DNA of 64,000 bases, from NCBI GenBank assembly GCA_947573485.1, contig CANPGB010000004.1, positions 62,001-126,000 on the forward strand, given 5' to 3'. Source of the DNA: an uncultured Porphyromonadaceae bacterium (GTDB lineage: Bacteria > Bacteroidota > Bacteroidia > Bacteroidales > Muribaculaceae). Below the pieces are notes generated by a model, which had not been told where the DNA came from, ran no database searches, and worked only from the letters and a program-made list of their open reading frames with translations. This document shows positions 35,150 through 44,186 of the stretch, piece after piece; within the stretch, counting starts at the first letter, position 1; every line of letters begins with the position of its first letter. A program made the translations under genes and the position numbers.

Positions 35150-35623
35150 ATGAAAAAGATATTTACCCTTGCTGCGCTCGCCTTCACCATGCTCTGCGCA
35201 TCGGCGGCCCCCGTTATGAACTTCGCGCGTACCGTGCAGACCTCCGACGGGCTGCCTAAGGCCAACCTCCCCGTTAAAGTCAAGGTTGTAATCCGCTCCG
35301 GCGCCCCCGACGGTCCCGTTGTCTTCGGCGAGGAACACCGGGTGACCACCTCACCCGCAGGAGTGGCATATGTTGCCATAGGTTCGCAGAACACCCAGCT
35401 TGGTCTTGACGAGCTCGACTGGGGCAACACCGAATATTATATGGAAACCGCCGTTGACGCCGGCGAAGGCTTCGCCGAAGCGGTAAACCAGCAGATTCTC
35501 GAAGTTCCCCGCGCTATCCACGCCGCCACCGCCTCCTCGCTTACCCTTGTATCGCCCTCCGGTAAACTGTTCAAGGTCGTTATCTCCGACACCGGCGAAA
35601 TCACCGCAAGCCCCATTGAGTAA
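35150..35623 (+). CDS. Free-standing secreted beta-sandwich accessory domain
   Basis: A 157-residue protein with a signal peptide (MKKIFTLAALAFTMLCASAA). The rest matches a domain seen at the start of many secreted Bacteroidota proteins: a strand pattern with added-value residues GLPKANLPVKVKV..., EEHRVTTSPAGVAYVAIGS, LDWGNTEYYMETAVD and QILEVPRAIHAATA. The N-terminal 150 residues of the GH16 protein at 36084 have the same pattern, so this looks like a split-off copy. No catalytic motif. It lies 29 bp after the first GH16 and 4 bp before the next gene. Probable adhesin- or scaffold-type role (inference). Confidence 0.75.
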   Translation: MKKIFTLAALAFTMLCASAAPVMNFARTVQTSDGLPKANLPVKVKVVIRSGAPDGPVVFGEEHRVTTSPAGVAYVAIGSQNTQLGLDELDWGNTEYYMETAVDAGEGFAEAVNQQILEVPRAIHAATASSLTLVSPSGKLFKVVISDTGEITASPIE

Positions 35624-35627
35624 GACC

Positions 35628-36080
35628 ATGCGCAACTTTCTGAAATCCCTTATTATAATCGGCGCCGCAATGCCCGCAGGAGCTGCCGCACAGGGCTTCC
35701 TGCCCTATGCCGGAGCAATAGGCAACGCCCACTACGCCGTAGAGCCCCTTGCAGCGGGCTTCACCGCCACCGATAAGGCCGTAGTCTCGCACGGCACGCT
35801 GCCTGCAATATCTACTTACAACAGCGGTGTAGCAGCCGTAGCCGCCAGAGGCTCTGAAATCACCATATCCTATGCCGCTGACGGACGCTCGCTGAGAGTT
35901 GCAGGTGCAAAAGGCGCAGCCCGCTATACCGTGCTCGCCATTGACGGCCGCGTGCTCGCCACCGGCAATCTTGCCGAGCCTGCTGTCGACATCAGCGCCC
36001 TCGCCTCCGGCCATTACCTGCTGTGCGTCGCCGATACCGACGCCGCCCCCTGCGTTTTCAAATTCAACGTTAGAAACTGA
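35628..36080 (+). CDS. Small secreted protein made largely of a sorting-type C-terminal domain
   Basis: The start is set at ATG 35628 (MRNFLKSLIIIGAAMPAGAAAQG, a signal peptide), since the longer track ORF overlaps the upstream gene. It has 150 residues. The second half (about 75-150: YTVLAIDGRVLATGNLAEPAVDISALASGHYLLCV) has the strand pattern of type IX-like C-terminal domains, as in the proteins at 19406 and 38857. The first half is not recognised. It overlaps neither neighbour (4 bp and 3 bp gaps), which suggests translational coupling in the operon. Confidence 0.75.
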   Translation: MRNFLKSLIIIGAAMPAGAAAQGFLPYAGAIGNAHYAVEPLAAGFTATDKAVVSHGTLPAISTYNSGVAAVAARGSEITISYAADGRSLRVAGAKGAARYTVLAIDGRVLATGNLAEPAVDISALASGHYLLCVADTDAAPCVFKFNVRN

Positions 36081-36083
36081 CCG

Positions 36084-37310
36084 ATGAAAAAACTCCTTGC
36101 CCTCATACTCTGCGCCGCCGCCTACGCAGGCCTATGGGCCGAGCCCGTGCTCTACCAGGCCTCGCTCACCGATATATACGGCACCCCTGTGGCCGGCGAG
36201 ACCGTGACCATGCGCCTCACCCTCCTCGACAGCGACGGCAATGCGCTGTACTCCGAGAGCCACACCACCACCTCCGACGGTGCCGGTCAGCTCAATGCCT
36301 ACCTCGGCTCAGGCACCGCCCTCGACGGCGAATATTCCGACGAACGCTGGCTCAGCGCCTCCAAACTCGAAGTGAACATCACCCGCGCCGACGGCTCCGA
36401 AATCAACAGCGAGGCCAATCTCGGCTACACCCCCTCGGCTATCTACGCCAAAGAAGCCTCGGCGCTCGTGAGCCCCGCCACTGCCGAAGGCCGCTACCGC
36501 CTTGCCGTGGGTGACGACGGCAAACTCTTCACCGCCTTCGACCGTAACACGACCATTCCTATCCCCGAGGGATATACCCGCCTCCTGTTCCATGACGAGT
36601 TCGACGGCACCGGTCTGCCTAATCCCGAAATCTGGAGCAATGAGGTAGGATACGTTCGCAACGGCGAGCTCCAGTACTATACCCCCTCGCGCATCGAGAA
36701 CTGCGAGCAGGTCGACGGCACGCTCCATATCCGCCTCCTCAACGACAAGAACTATCCCGACCCCGACAAAGGCGGCATGTGTGAATATACCTCCGCTGCC
36801 ATCACCACGCAGAACACCGTGAAATTCACCTACGGCCGTGTTGATGTACGCGCAAAACTCCCCACCATAAAAGGCACCTGGCCTGCAATATGGCTCATGC
36901 CCAACGACAGCAAATACGGTGCATGGCCACGGTCGGGCGAAATCGACATCATGGAGCTCGTGGGCTACGACCCCAACGTTGTGCATTTCACCGCCCACAC
37001 CTACCTGCAGCACGGCGGCGACAACAACAAGCACCACATGTCGATGAGAGTGATGAACCCCAATCCTGCCGAAGACTTCCACATCTACTCCCTGGAGTGG
37101 TCGGAGAACAAGCTCACATGGCTCGTCGACGGCAAGCGCGGCTTCACAGTAGTGAAGAACGCGCCCCTCTGGACAGGGTGGCCTTTCGACCAGGACTTCT
37201 ACCTCATACTCAACCTCGCATGGGGTGGCAGCTGGGGCGGCCAGCAGGGACTCGAAATCGACAAACTGCCCGTGACCTACGAAATCGACTACGTGCGAAT
37301 CTTCCAATAA
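36084..37310 (+). CDS. Secreted GH16 beta-glucanase with fused N-terminal accessory domain
   Basis: A 408-residue protein with a signal peptide (MKKLLALILCAAAYAGLWA). Residues about 20-150 form the accessory domain shared with the protein at 35150 (YGTPVAGETVTMRLTLL; ESHTTTSDGAGQLNAYLG; YTPSAIYAKEA). Residues about 165-408 are GH16: YTRLLFHDEFDGTG, WPAIWLMPND, the catalytic GEIDIMELVG (about residue 285) and YEIDYVRIFQ at the end. It has an extra loop (TYLQHGGDNNKHHMSMR) compared with the compact GH16 at 34281. Probably a surface or periplasmic endo-beta-1,3(4)-glucanase. Confidence 0.95.
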   Translation: MKKLLALILCAAAYAGLWAEPVLYQASLTDIYGTPVAGETVTMRLTLLDSDGNALYSESHTTTSDGAGQLNAYLGSGTALDGEYSDERWLSASKLEVNITRADGSEINSEANLGYTPSAIYAKEASALVSPATAEGRYRLAVGDDGKLFTAFDRNTTIPIPEGYTRLLFHDEFDGTGLPNPEIWSNEVGYVRNGELQYYTPSRIENCEQVDGTLHIRLLNDKNYPDPDKGGMCEYTSAAITTQNTVKFTYGRVDVRAKLPTIKGTWPAIWLMPNDSKYGAWPRSGEIDIMELVGYDPNVVHFTAHTYLQHGGDNNKHHMSMRVMNPNPAEDFHIYSLEWSENKLTWLVDGKRGFTVVKNAPLWTGWPFDQDFYLILNLAWGGSWGGQQGLEIDKLPVTYEIDYVRIFQ

Positions 37311-37355
37311 CAACATAAAGCCTATAAACCAATTAAAAAACTTAGAATAAACACC

Positions 37356-38822
37356 ATGAACAAAAAACAGTTACTCTCCTTTGCGTTAGCAGCAATCCTC
37401 GGCGTATCGCAATCCTTCGCCGCCGTAGAATATTGGGTTGCCACCAACGGTTCCGACGAAAATCCCGGCACTCAGGAAAAGCCCTTCGCAACACCTGAAA
37501 TGGCCATACTCATGGTCAAGGACAACACCGAGACCACTATCCACCTGCAGAAAGACGCCACCTTCATGATGGCCGGTCAGCTCGACCTGGGCACCAACAA
37601 GCTCTGCACAATCGAGGGTGACAACACAACACTCAAGGGTGCCGAGAAGCCCGGTTACGAGGGCGGAGAGGCAGTGCGCATCTTCCGTGCCGCCGACAAT
37701 TCCAAGGTTACCCTCCGCGGCATCAACTTCGTGAATGGCCGTCAGGTAGAATACGTTCTCGGCGGTGCGATTTACTTCGCCGGTGAAGAACTGATCGTTG
37801 ACCAGTGCCGCTTCATCGACAACGAAGCCGGTTCGGCAGGCGCAGCTATCGGTTCGCGCGGCCATATCGTACGCGTGAGCAACTCCTACTTCGAGCACAA
37901 CTACACCATTGGCGGCGGCTCGCGCGGTCCTGCCATCATGCAGCGCGGTCCCGTTTCGCTCGACGGCGAGCTCTATGTAGACAACTGCACCTTCTACAAG
38001 AACTCAGAGAACCAGGGCGGCCAGGGTACCTGCATCGGTATCTACGACCCCTCGAACCAGCCCGGCGTAAACTTCTCAGGCTGCAAGAAAGTTGTAGTAA
38101 CCAACTCGACATTCGTTGAAAACACCTCGAAAGACGCCTATCAGGCATGTATCGACGTATCTGACAGCAGCGACTGCGAGACCATCCTTGCCAACAACAC
38201 CTTCTACAACAACGACGGTATGCTCCGCATCTACTTCCAGCTCGAGCCTATCTACCTCTTCAACAACTTCGCATACTGCAACCGCGCCACCGTTCTCTCG
38301 GAGTGCTCTATCGCCGACACCGACCGCACCGCCATTATCGCCCGCAACAATATCCTCTACGGAGCAGAACGCGCTGTGAACGAGAACATGGACGACGCCG
38401 ACTTCACCACCAACGCCGCTTCGGCCAACAACACCCTCGGCCTCTGCAAAGACGCTACCATGACCGCCCTCGGTGTGACCACAACCCTCGGCACCCGCGA
38501 CGAAGGCTTCGTTCCCTTCCTGCCTATCCTCCGCGACAACTCTCCCCTTGTCAACGCCGGTATCGAAAGCTCGGCAGAGTGGACTACAGAGAACTACATC
38601 CCCGCTACCGACTGCCGCGGCTATGAGGCTCAGGGCGGCAAGGACGTAGGCGCTTACGAATACGGTGCAGTTCCCGCCACCGGCGCCGTTGCCGATGTAT
38701 ATGTTGACGACAGCAACGCTCCCGTAGAATACTACAACCTGCAGGGCATACGCGTGGCTAACCCCGAAAAGGGCATCTTCATCCGCCGTCAGGGCAACAA
38801 GGCTACCAAAGTCCGCTTCTAA
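37356..38822 (+). CDS. Secreted right-handed beta-helix protein
   Basis: A 488-residue protein with a signal peptide (MNKKQLLSFALAAILGVSQSFA). WVATNGSDENPGTQEKPFATPEMAI at about 26-50 is the DUF1565-like opening of parallel beta-helix proteins. It is followed by repeated strand-turn units (ADNSKVTLRGINFVNGR; EELIVDQCRFIDNEAG; NTFYNN). GGKDVGAYEYG near 435 is the usual end of such helices. The C-terminus YYNLQGIRVANPEKGIFIRR matches the tail of the protein at 5117. No lyase residues can be assigned, so it may bind rather than cut polysaccharide. Fifth gene of the GH16 operon. Confidence 0.85.
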   Translation: MNKKQLLSFALAAILGVSQSFAAVEYWVATNGSDENPGTQEKPFATPEMAILMVKDNTETTIHLQKDATFMMAGQLDLGTNKLCTIEGDNTTLKGAEKPGYEGGEAVRIFRAADNSKVTLRGINFVNGRQVEYVLGGAIYFAGEELIVDQCRFIDNEAGSAGAAIGSRGHIVRVSNSYFEHNYTIGGGSRGPAIMQRGPVSLDGELYVDNCTFYKNSENQGGQGTCIGIYDPSNQPGVNFSGCKKVVVTNSTFVENTSKDAYQACIDVSDSSDCETILANNTFYNNDGMLRIYFQLEPIYLFNNFAYCNRATVLSECSIADTDRTAIIARNNILYGAERAVNENMDDADFTTNAASANNTLGLCKDATMTALGVTTTLGTRDEGFVPFLPILRDNSPLVNAGIESSAEWTTENYIPATDCRGYEAQGGKDVGAYEYGAVPATGAVADVYVDDSNAPVEYYNLQGIRVANPEKGIFIRRQGNKATKVRF

Positions 38823-38856
38823 TCCACCTCCTTTATAATCCTACGCAGAACCGATT

Positions 38857-40578
38857 ATGAAAAAATCCACCATAGTTGTGGGCGCACTCGTGTTGGCAGC
38901 TTCGGCTGCCAACGCCGAGAGCGTTACCATACAGCACATGAGCGCCGGCGCCCTCGAAAGCGAGCTCCTGGCAGCTATAGAGGCCGCTGAGAACCTCACA
39001 TCTCTCGCCGACATCACCGAGCTCAAAATCACGGGCGAAGCCGACGTCAACGAGGCCGACCTCACGTTTATCCGCGCCAACATGAAAACCACGCTGACCT
39101 ACATAGACCTCTCCGAGGCCACACTCGCCGGAAACAAGCTTCCCGGCGGCCAATGGGACGGCAACGGCAAGGCCTTCAACGGCATGACTGAACTCGTTGA
39201 GGTAGTGCTTCCTGCGAGCATTACTACTCTTGGCGGCGGCTCGTTCTTCGGATGCACAAAGCTCGAGCGCGTGAATCTCAACGACAATATCCGCGTGATT
39301 CCCTCCAAGTGTTTCATGAACTGCTCGAAGCTTGTGCTCGACAGACTTCCTGCCAATCTCACTACCATTGAAGCAGAAGCTTTCCGCGGATGCTCTTCGC
39401 TGACTATAGGCGGAGAAATGCCCGAAACATTGACAAGCATACGCAACTTCGCCTTCTGTGAGTCCAAGGTTGCCTTTACCAAGCTTCCGTCGAAACTCGA
39501 CAACCTTGAGCAGAACGCTTTCCAGAAATCAAACGTAAGCTTTACCGAACTTCCTGCCGGAGTTAAGGCGCTCCGTCAGAGCGTATTCGCAGGCACAAAG
39601 GTAAATTTCACAACTCTCCCCGCGACCGTCACAACAGTGGACTCTTACGTATTCCAGAGCGTGAAGACCATGCCTGAATTCACTATCCCCAATCAGGCCA
39701 ACCTCTGGACAAAGATTCCTATCGCCTTCTTCTTCGTTGCCACCGACGACGTAGAGCGCACCTTTATCTGCCGCGCTCCCTCGGCTCCGTCGGCTACCGT
39801 AAACGTGGGCAAGGATAAGTGGACAGGTTCTTTCAGCCAGGTTGCCGAGAACCCCAATACCACCTTCAAGGTGCTTGCCTCGGCTGCGCAGAGCTTCAAG
39901 ACCACCGCGCCCTACAACACTATGAACATCGAGATTCTCACCACCGAAGTTGAGGCTCCCCTTGTCAACTACGAAGGCGCTCCCGAGCATATCGTTGTGA
40001 AGTTCGTTATGGATAAACCCGCCGATTACGCTGAGTTTGACGAACACTTCCCCGGTTACATCGTAGAGCACACATCTTTCGAGGCCGTTCCCGAAGGCGA
40101 AGGCCACTTAGAGATTTCGTTCAACGACGCAGCTTTCAACGGCGCATACGTCAAGGAAATACGTTGGGCAAATCCCTCTGAGCCCGAGGCTTATGCCGAC
40201 GAAGCCGAGACAGAAACTCCCGGCGAGGAAGACGGCGAAGAAGTCGACCCCGACCTGCTGTATGCGTGCAGCACACCCGACGGCAATATGAAAAAGACAG
40301 TGTCGGTGCCTGTTACCGTCACTCCCGGCATGCGTCCTCTCTCCGTTGAGATTGGCCGCGTACTTCTGCCCACCGGCATTGAGAGCGTAGAGGCACCCGC
40401 AGCTACTGTAAGCCGTCGCGGCGACATCCTCACCCTCAGTGTAGCCGGCGGCCGCCTCTACGACGTTACCGGTCGCCTCGTGGCCTCTACCGACACCAAT
40501 ACTCTCGACCTCAACGGTCTCCCCGCCGGTGTGTATATTCTCAACGCACACAAGGCTTCCGTAAAGATACTGAAATAA
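38857..40578 (+). CDS. BspA-like leucine-rich-repeat surface protein
   Basis: A 573-residue protein with a signal peptide (MKKSTIVVGALVLAASAANA). Residues about 110-290 hold LRR_5/BspA-type repeats of 22-24 residues (LERVNLNDNIRVIPSKCFMNCSK; LTTIEAEAFRGCSSLTI). After these come a beta-rich part and an acidic linker (ETETPGEEDGEEVDPD, about 450-465), then a sorting-type C-terminal domain (about 500-573) ending GLPAGVYILNAHKASVKILK. BspA-like proteins are typically cell-surface adhesins. Its place in a glucanase operon suggests a surface-binding role (inference). Confidence 0.87.
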   Translation: MKKSTIVVGALVLAASAANAESVTIQHMSAGALESELLAAIEAAENLTSLADITELKITGEADVNEADLTFIRANMKTTLTYIDLSEATLAGNKLPGGQWDGNGKAFNGMTELVEVVLPASITTLGGGSFFGCTKLERVNLNDNIRVIPSKCFMNCSKLVLDRLPANLTTIEAEAFRGCSSLTIGGEMPETLTSIRNFAFCESKVAFTKLPSKLDNLEQNAFQKSNVSFTELPAGVKALRQSVFAGTKVNFTTLPATVTTVDSYVFQSVKTMPEFTIPNQANLWTKIPIAFFFVATDDVERTFICRAPSAPSATVNVGKDKWTGSFSQVAENPNTTFKVLASAAQSFKTTAPYNTMNIEILTTEVEAPLVNYEGAPEHIVVKFVMDKPADYAEFDEHFPGYIVEHTSFEAVPEGEGHLEISFNDAAFNGAYVKEIRWANPSEPEAYADEAETETPGEEDGEEVDPDLLYACSTPDGNMKKTVSVPVTVTPGMRPLSVEIGRVLLPTGIESVEAPAATVSRRGDILTLSVAGGRLYDVTGRLVASTDTNTLDLNGLPAGVYILNAHKASVKILK

Positions 40579-40609
40579 GATTTTTACCACACTCAACCCT
40601 GTGGCATTA

Positions 40610-43600
40610 ATGAAAAAGATTGTTATAAGGTTTGTATTCGCTATTGCGGCGGCGCTCATCCCCTGCGGGGGCGGCGCTGCCGCATTAGCTTCCGATGCAG
40701 CTGTTGAACCGCGCATAGAGGCGCTTCTTGCCAAGATGACCCTCCGCGAGAAAATAGGGCAGCTGCATCAGCTCAACACCGCAAGTTTCGACACACTCTC
40801 TGTGGCAGTGGCCGAGGGGCGCGTGGGTTCAATACTCAACGAGGTAAACCCCGAAGTGGTGAACGCCCTGCAGCGCAAGGCCGTAGAGGAATCGCGCCTC
40901 GGTATCCCCCTGATATTCGCCCGCGACGTAATCCACGGCTTCAACACCGTTTTCCCCATACCCTTGGGGCAGGCCGCTACCTGGAATCCCGAACTCGTGG
41001 AACTCGGCGCCCGCATAGCCGCCGTGGAGGCTTCGGCCTGCGGCATACGCTGGACATTCTCGCCGATGATGGACGTGTCGCGCGACGCCCGTTGGGGGCG
41101 CATCGCCGAATCGGCGGGTGAGGACCCGCTGCTCAACGAGCGCATGGGTCTGGCCATGATCCGCGGCTACCAGACCGATGACCTCAGCGACCCTACAGCA
41201 ATGGCCGCCTGCGCCAAGCATTTCGCAGGATATGGATTTGCCGAATCGGGCAAGGACTACAACACCACCTGGCTGCCTCTGCCCCTGCTCAACGATGTTG
41301 TGCTGCCGCCTTTCAAGGCTGCCGCCGAGGCCGGGGTGGCTACCTTCATGACCTCTTTCAACGACATCAACGGAGTGCCGTCGTCGGGCAACCGCGAGCT
41401 TATGCGCGATGTGCTCCGCGAGCGCTGGGGCTTCGACGGCGTGCTCGTGAGCGACTGGAACGCCATTTCGGAGATGATAGCCCACGGTGTAGCCGCCGAC
41501 AAAAGCGGCGCTGCCGCTCTTGCCGCCAATGCCGGTGTTGACATCGACATGGAGGGCCACGCCTACGCCACAGCTCTTGAATCGCTGGTGAAATCGGGAA
41601 AAGTTGACGAGGCAGTGATTGACGATCTCGTGAGAAACGTGCTTCGCCTCAAGATGCGCTTAGGTCTTTTCGAGCAGCCTTACCTCGACCTCTCGAAGCC
41701 CTCGCCCGCCTATCGCGCCGAGCACCTCGATGCCGCCCGCCGCGCAGTAGAGGAGGGCACCGTGCTCCTCAAAAACTCGGGCGTACTCCCCCTCGGAGAT
41801 AAGGTGCGCAAGCTCGCAGTTGTCGGCCCCATGGCCGATGCTGCCTATGACCAGTGCGGCACCTGGGCTCCCGACCTCGACAAGACACACTCCGTGACGC
41901 CACTTGCCGCCCTGCGCGAGATGTACGGCACGAAGAACATTATCTACGCGCCCGGTCTTAAATATACCCGCGAGAAAAAGCACGACGGTTTTGCCGAGGC
42001 CGTTGCCGCCGCACGCGAGACCGATGCAGTTGTATGCTTCATAGGCGAAGAGGCTGTGATGTCGGGCGAGGCACACAGTATGGCCGACCTCAACCTCAAA
42101 GGCGCGCAGACCGCTCTTGTAGAAGCCCTCGAAGCTACGGGCAAACCCCTGGTGCTCGTGTTCATGGCCGGACGCCCCCTTACCGTTGAAAAAGAAATCG
42201 CCATGGCCGATGCCGTTCTCTACTCTTTCCACGGCGGCACTATGGCCGGCCCCGGCATCGCCAATCTGCTCTCAGGCCGCGCCAATCCCTCGGGCAAACT
42301 CCCTGCCACTATGGCGCGCATGACCGGCCAATATCCCATATATTACGCCCACAAGCAGACCGGACGCCCGCCGGAGTGGACAATTGACCTTGATGATATA
42401 GCTATCGAGGCACCGCAGACCTCCACCGGCTGTACCTCCTACTACCTCGATGCCGGTAAGAATCCTCTCTACCCCTTCGGCTACGGCCTGAGTTACACCA
42501 CCTTTGAGGTGAGCCAAGCGTGGCTGCCCGTCAATGCCCTGTCGGTTCACTCAACCGAACCTTTGACCGTAAAATGCTACGTAAAGAACACCGGTACGCG
42601 CGCCGGAGCTGAGGTTGTGCAGCTGTACGTCGGCGACCCCGTGGCCTCTCTTGCCCGACCCGTGAAAGAGCTCAAAGACTTCCAAAAAATCAGTCTTAAA
42701 CCCGGGGAGAGCCGCGAAGTGACATTTACAATCTACCCCTCGCAGCTCGCTTTCAGCGGCCTCAACGGCGAGACGCTCCTCGAATCCGGCGAGTTCCGCG
42801 TATGGACAGCGTCAAGCTCGGCCTCCGGCAAGCCCGTGAGCTTCCGGCTTGTTGACGAGAGGGTTACGGCCTCTGTTGACGACAGCTGGCTACGCTGCTG
42901 GGAACGCGGCGAAGAGCCTGCCATAGCCGTTGACCTGCATAACTTTACGCCCGAGGACGCCGAGGCCACCGTGAGCCTCAAACTTATGGAGGACGACTGG
43001 ACCTTTGTAAGCAATCCGAGTCAGCAAGCCCGCGTGGCAGCCGGCGACTCGGCGGTCGTGCGCTTTGACCTCCCCGGACTCAAACCGGGCTTTTACAGAG
43101 CTGAAGTCCGTGTAGGCTCTCACCTCGCGCGCAGTTTCAATATAGGCTACGCTCCCACAGAAATAGTATCGGAGCCCGACCGGCAGCCTGACTTCGACGA
43201 CTTCTGGCATACGGCTCTCGCCGAGCTCGCCGCTACGGCACCCGAATACAAACTTACCCTCGACAAAGAGAAATCGGGCGAGGCGCGCGATGTTTATCTC
43301 GTTGAGATGAAGTCAATTCCCGACAGCGTGGGCTCGCAGCCCGTGACTATCCGCGGCTACTACTCCGTGCCCAAGAAAAAAGGCAAATATCCCGCTCTGC
43401 TTTGCTTTGAAGGCTATGACGGCGGCCAAGGTCCTTACTGGGGCCCGGGCGACATCAACCCCGACTGGGCTGAGTTCCACCTCTCAAGCCGCGGGCAGAT
43501 GCTCAATAACCGTGGCGAGAACAAGAACCCCTATGGCGACTGGTTTGCCTATAACTTCGGCGACAAAGACCACTACTACTACCGCGGCGCCTTTATGGAC

Positions 43601-44086
43601 GTTGTGCGCGCCGTTGACTTCATATGCTCCCGCGAGGCCACCGACACCACCCGTGTGTTCGCTTGCGGACAGAGCCAGGGCGGCGCTTTCACCGTTGCTT
43701 CGGCAGCCCTCGGTGGCGGCAGAGTGAAGGGCATAGCTCCGGCCGTGACCTTCCTCGGCGACTATCCCGACTACTTCCGCATTGAATATTGGCCGGGAAA
43801 TGTTGCAAAGCGGTGCCGCGACGAGAAAGCGATGACTGACGACGAGATGTATAAGTTCCTCTCCTATTTCGATACCAAGAACCTCGCACCGTGGGTCACC
43901 TGCCCTGTGTACGGATCTTACAGCCTGCAGGACTCCACCTGCCCGCCGCACACCAACTTTGCCTCGTACAACCTCTTCAACACCGGTAACAAACATTACG
44001 AAATCAACAACGTAAACGGGCACTGGGTGAAACCTTCGTGGTACGGAGCCTATTACGACTTCTTCTACTCCCTCTTTCCCCGCTGA
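40610..44086 (+). CDS. Bifunctional GH3 glycoside hydrolase fused to a CE7/AXE1-type esterase
   Basis: The start is set at ATG 40610 (MKKIVIRFVFAIAAALI); the track uses a GTG 9 bp upstream. It has 1158 residues including the signal peptide. Residues about 30-740 are GH3 with FnIII: CAKHFAGYGFAESGKDYN, nucleophile Asp in GVLVSDWNAI (about 280), YPFGYGLSYTTFEVS. After a linker, residues about 850-1158 are an acetyl-xylan-esterase-like alpha/beta hydrolase: DFDDFWHTALAEL at its start, catalytic Ser in ACGQSQGG (about 1020), Asp in LQDSTCPPHTNFASYN and His in NGHW. This implies removal of terminal beta-glucose units and acetyl groups by one periplasmic protein. Last gene of the operon, before a bidirectional terminator. 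Confidence 0.93.
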   Translation: MKKIVIRFVFAIAAALIPCGGGAAALASDAAVEPRIEALLAKMTLREKIGQLHQLNTASFDTLSVAVAEGRVGSILNEVNPEVVNALQRKAVEESRLGIPLIFARDVIHGFNTVFPIPLGQAATWNPELVELGARIAAVEASACGIRWTFSPMMDVSRDARWGRIAESAGEDPLLNERMGLAMIRGYQTDDLSDPTAMAACAKHFAGYGFAESGKDYNTTWLPLPLLNDVVLPPFKAAAEAGVATFMTSFNDINGVPSSGNRELMRDVLRERWGFDGVLVSDWNAISEMIAHGVAADKSGAAALAANAGVDIDMEGHAYATALESLVKSGKVDEAVIDDLVRNVLRLKMRLGLFEQPYLDLSKPSPAYRAEHLDAARRAVEEGTVLLKNSGVLPLGDKVRKLAVVGPMADAAYDQCGTWAPDLDKTHSVTPLAALREMYGTKNIIYAPGLKYTREKKHDGFAEAVAAARETDAVVCFIGEEAVMSGEAHSMADLNLKGAQTALVEALEATGKPLVLVFMAGRPLTVEKEIAMADAVLYSFHGGTMAGPGIANLLSGRANPSGKLPATMARMTGQYPIYYAHKQTGRPPEWTIDLDDIAIEAPQTSTGCTSYYLDAGKNPLYPFGYGLSYTTFEVSQAWLPVNALSVHSTEPLTVKCYVKNTGTRAGAEVVQLYVGDPVASLARPVKELKDFQKISLKPGESREVTFTIYPSQLAFSGLNGETLLESGEFRVWTASSSASGKPVSFRLVDERVTASVDDSWLRCWERGEEPAIAVDLHNFTPEDAEATVSLKLMEDDWTFVSNPSQQARVAAGDSAVVRFDLPGLKPGFYRAEVRVGSHLARSFNIGYAPTEIVSEPDRQPDFDDFWHTALAELAATAPEYKLTLDKEKSGEARDVYLVEMKSIPDSVGSQPVTIRGYYSVPKKKGKYPALLCFEGYDGGQGPYWGPGDINPDWAEFHLSSRGQMLNNRGENKNPYGDWFAYNFGDKDHYYYRGAFMDVVRAVDFICSREATDTTRVFACGQSQGGAFTVASAALGGGRVKGIAPAVTFLGDYPDYFRIEYWPGNVAKRCRDEKAMTDDEMYKFLSYFDTKNLAPWVTCPVYGSYSLQDSTCPPHTNFASYNLFNTGNKHYEINNVNGHWVKPSWYGAYYDFFYSLFPR

Positions 44087-44123
44087 CGCATTACTTCAGG
44101 CTGAATATCAGTTGAAAAAGTCA

Positions 44124-44157
44124 GGGGCGGCCTCCGAGAAGGATGGCCGCCCCTTTT
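44124..44157. terminator. Bidirectional terminator between GH3-CE7 and DJ-1 genes
   Basis: GGGGCGGCC (44124-44132) pairs perfectly with GGCCGCCCC (44145-44153). TTTT follows on the plus strand, and GACTTTTTC on the minus strand. It serves both convergent genes. Confidence 0.88.
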
Positions 44158-44186
44158 CGATTTATAGGGTGAGAAGTGTTGGAGAT

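Noticed and set aside
17549-44086. Prophage or integrative element covering the PUL
   Set aside because: No integrase, transposase, flanking repeats or tRNA attachment site is seen, and the GC level matches the rest of the window.
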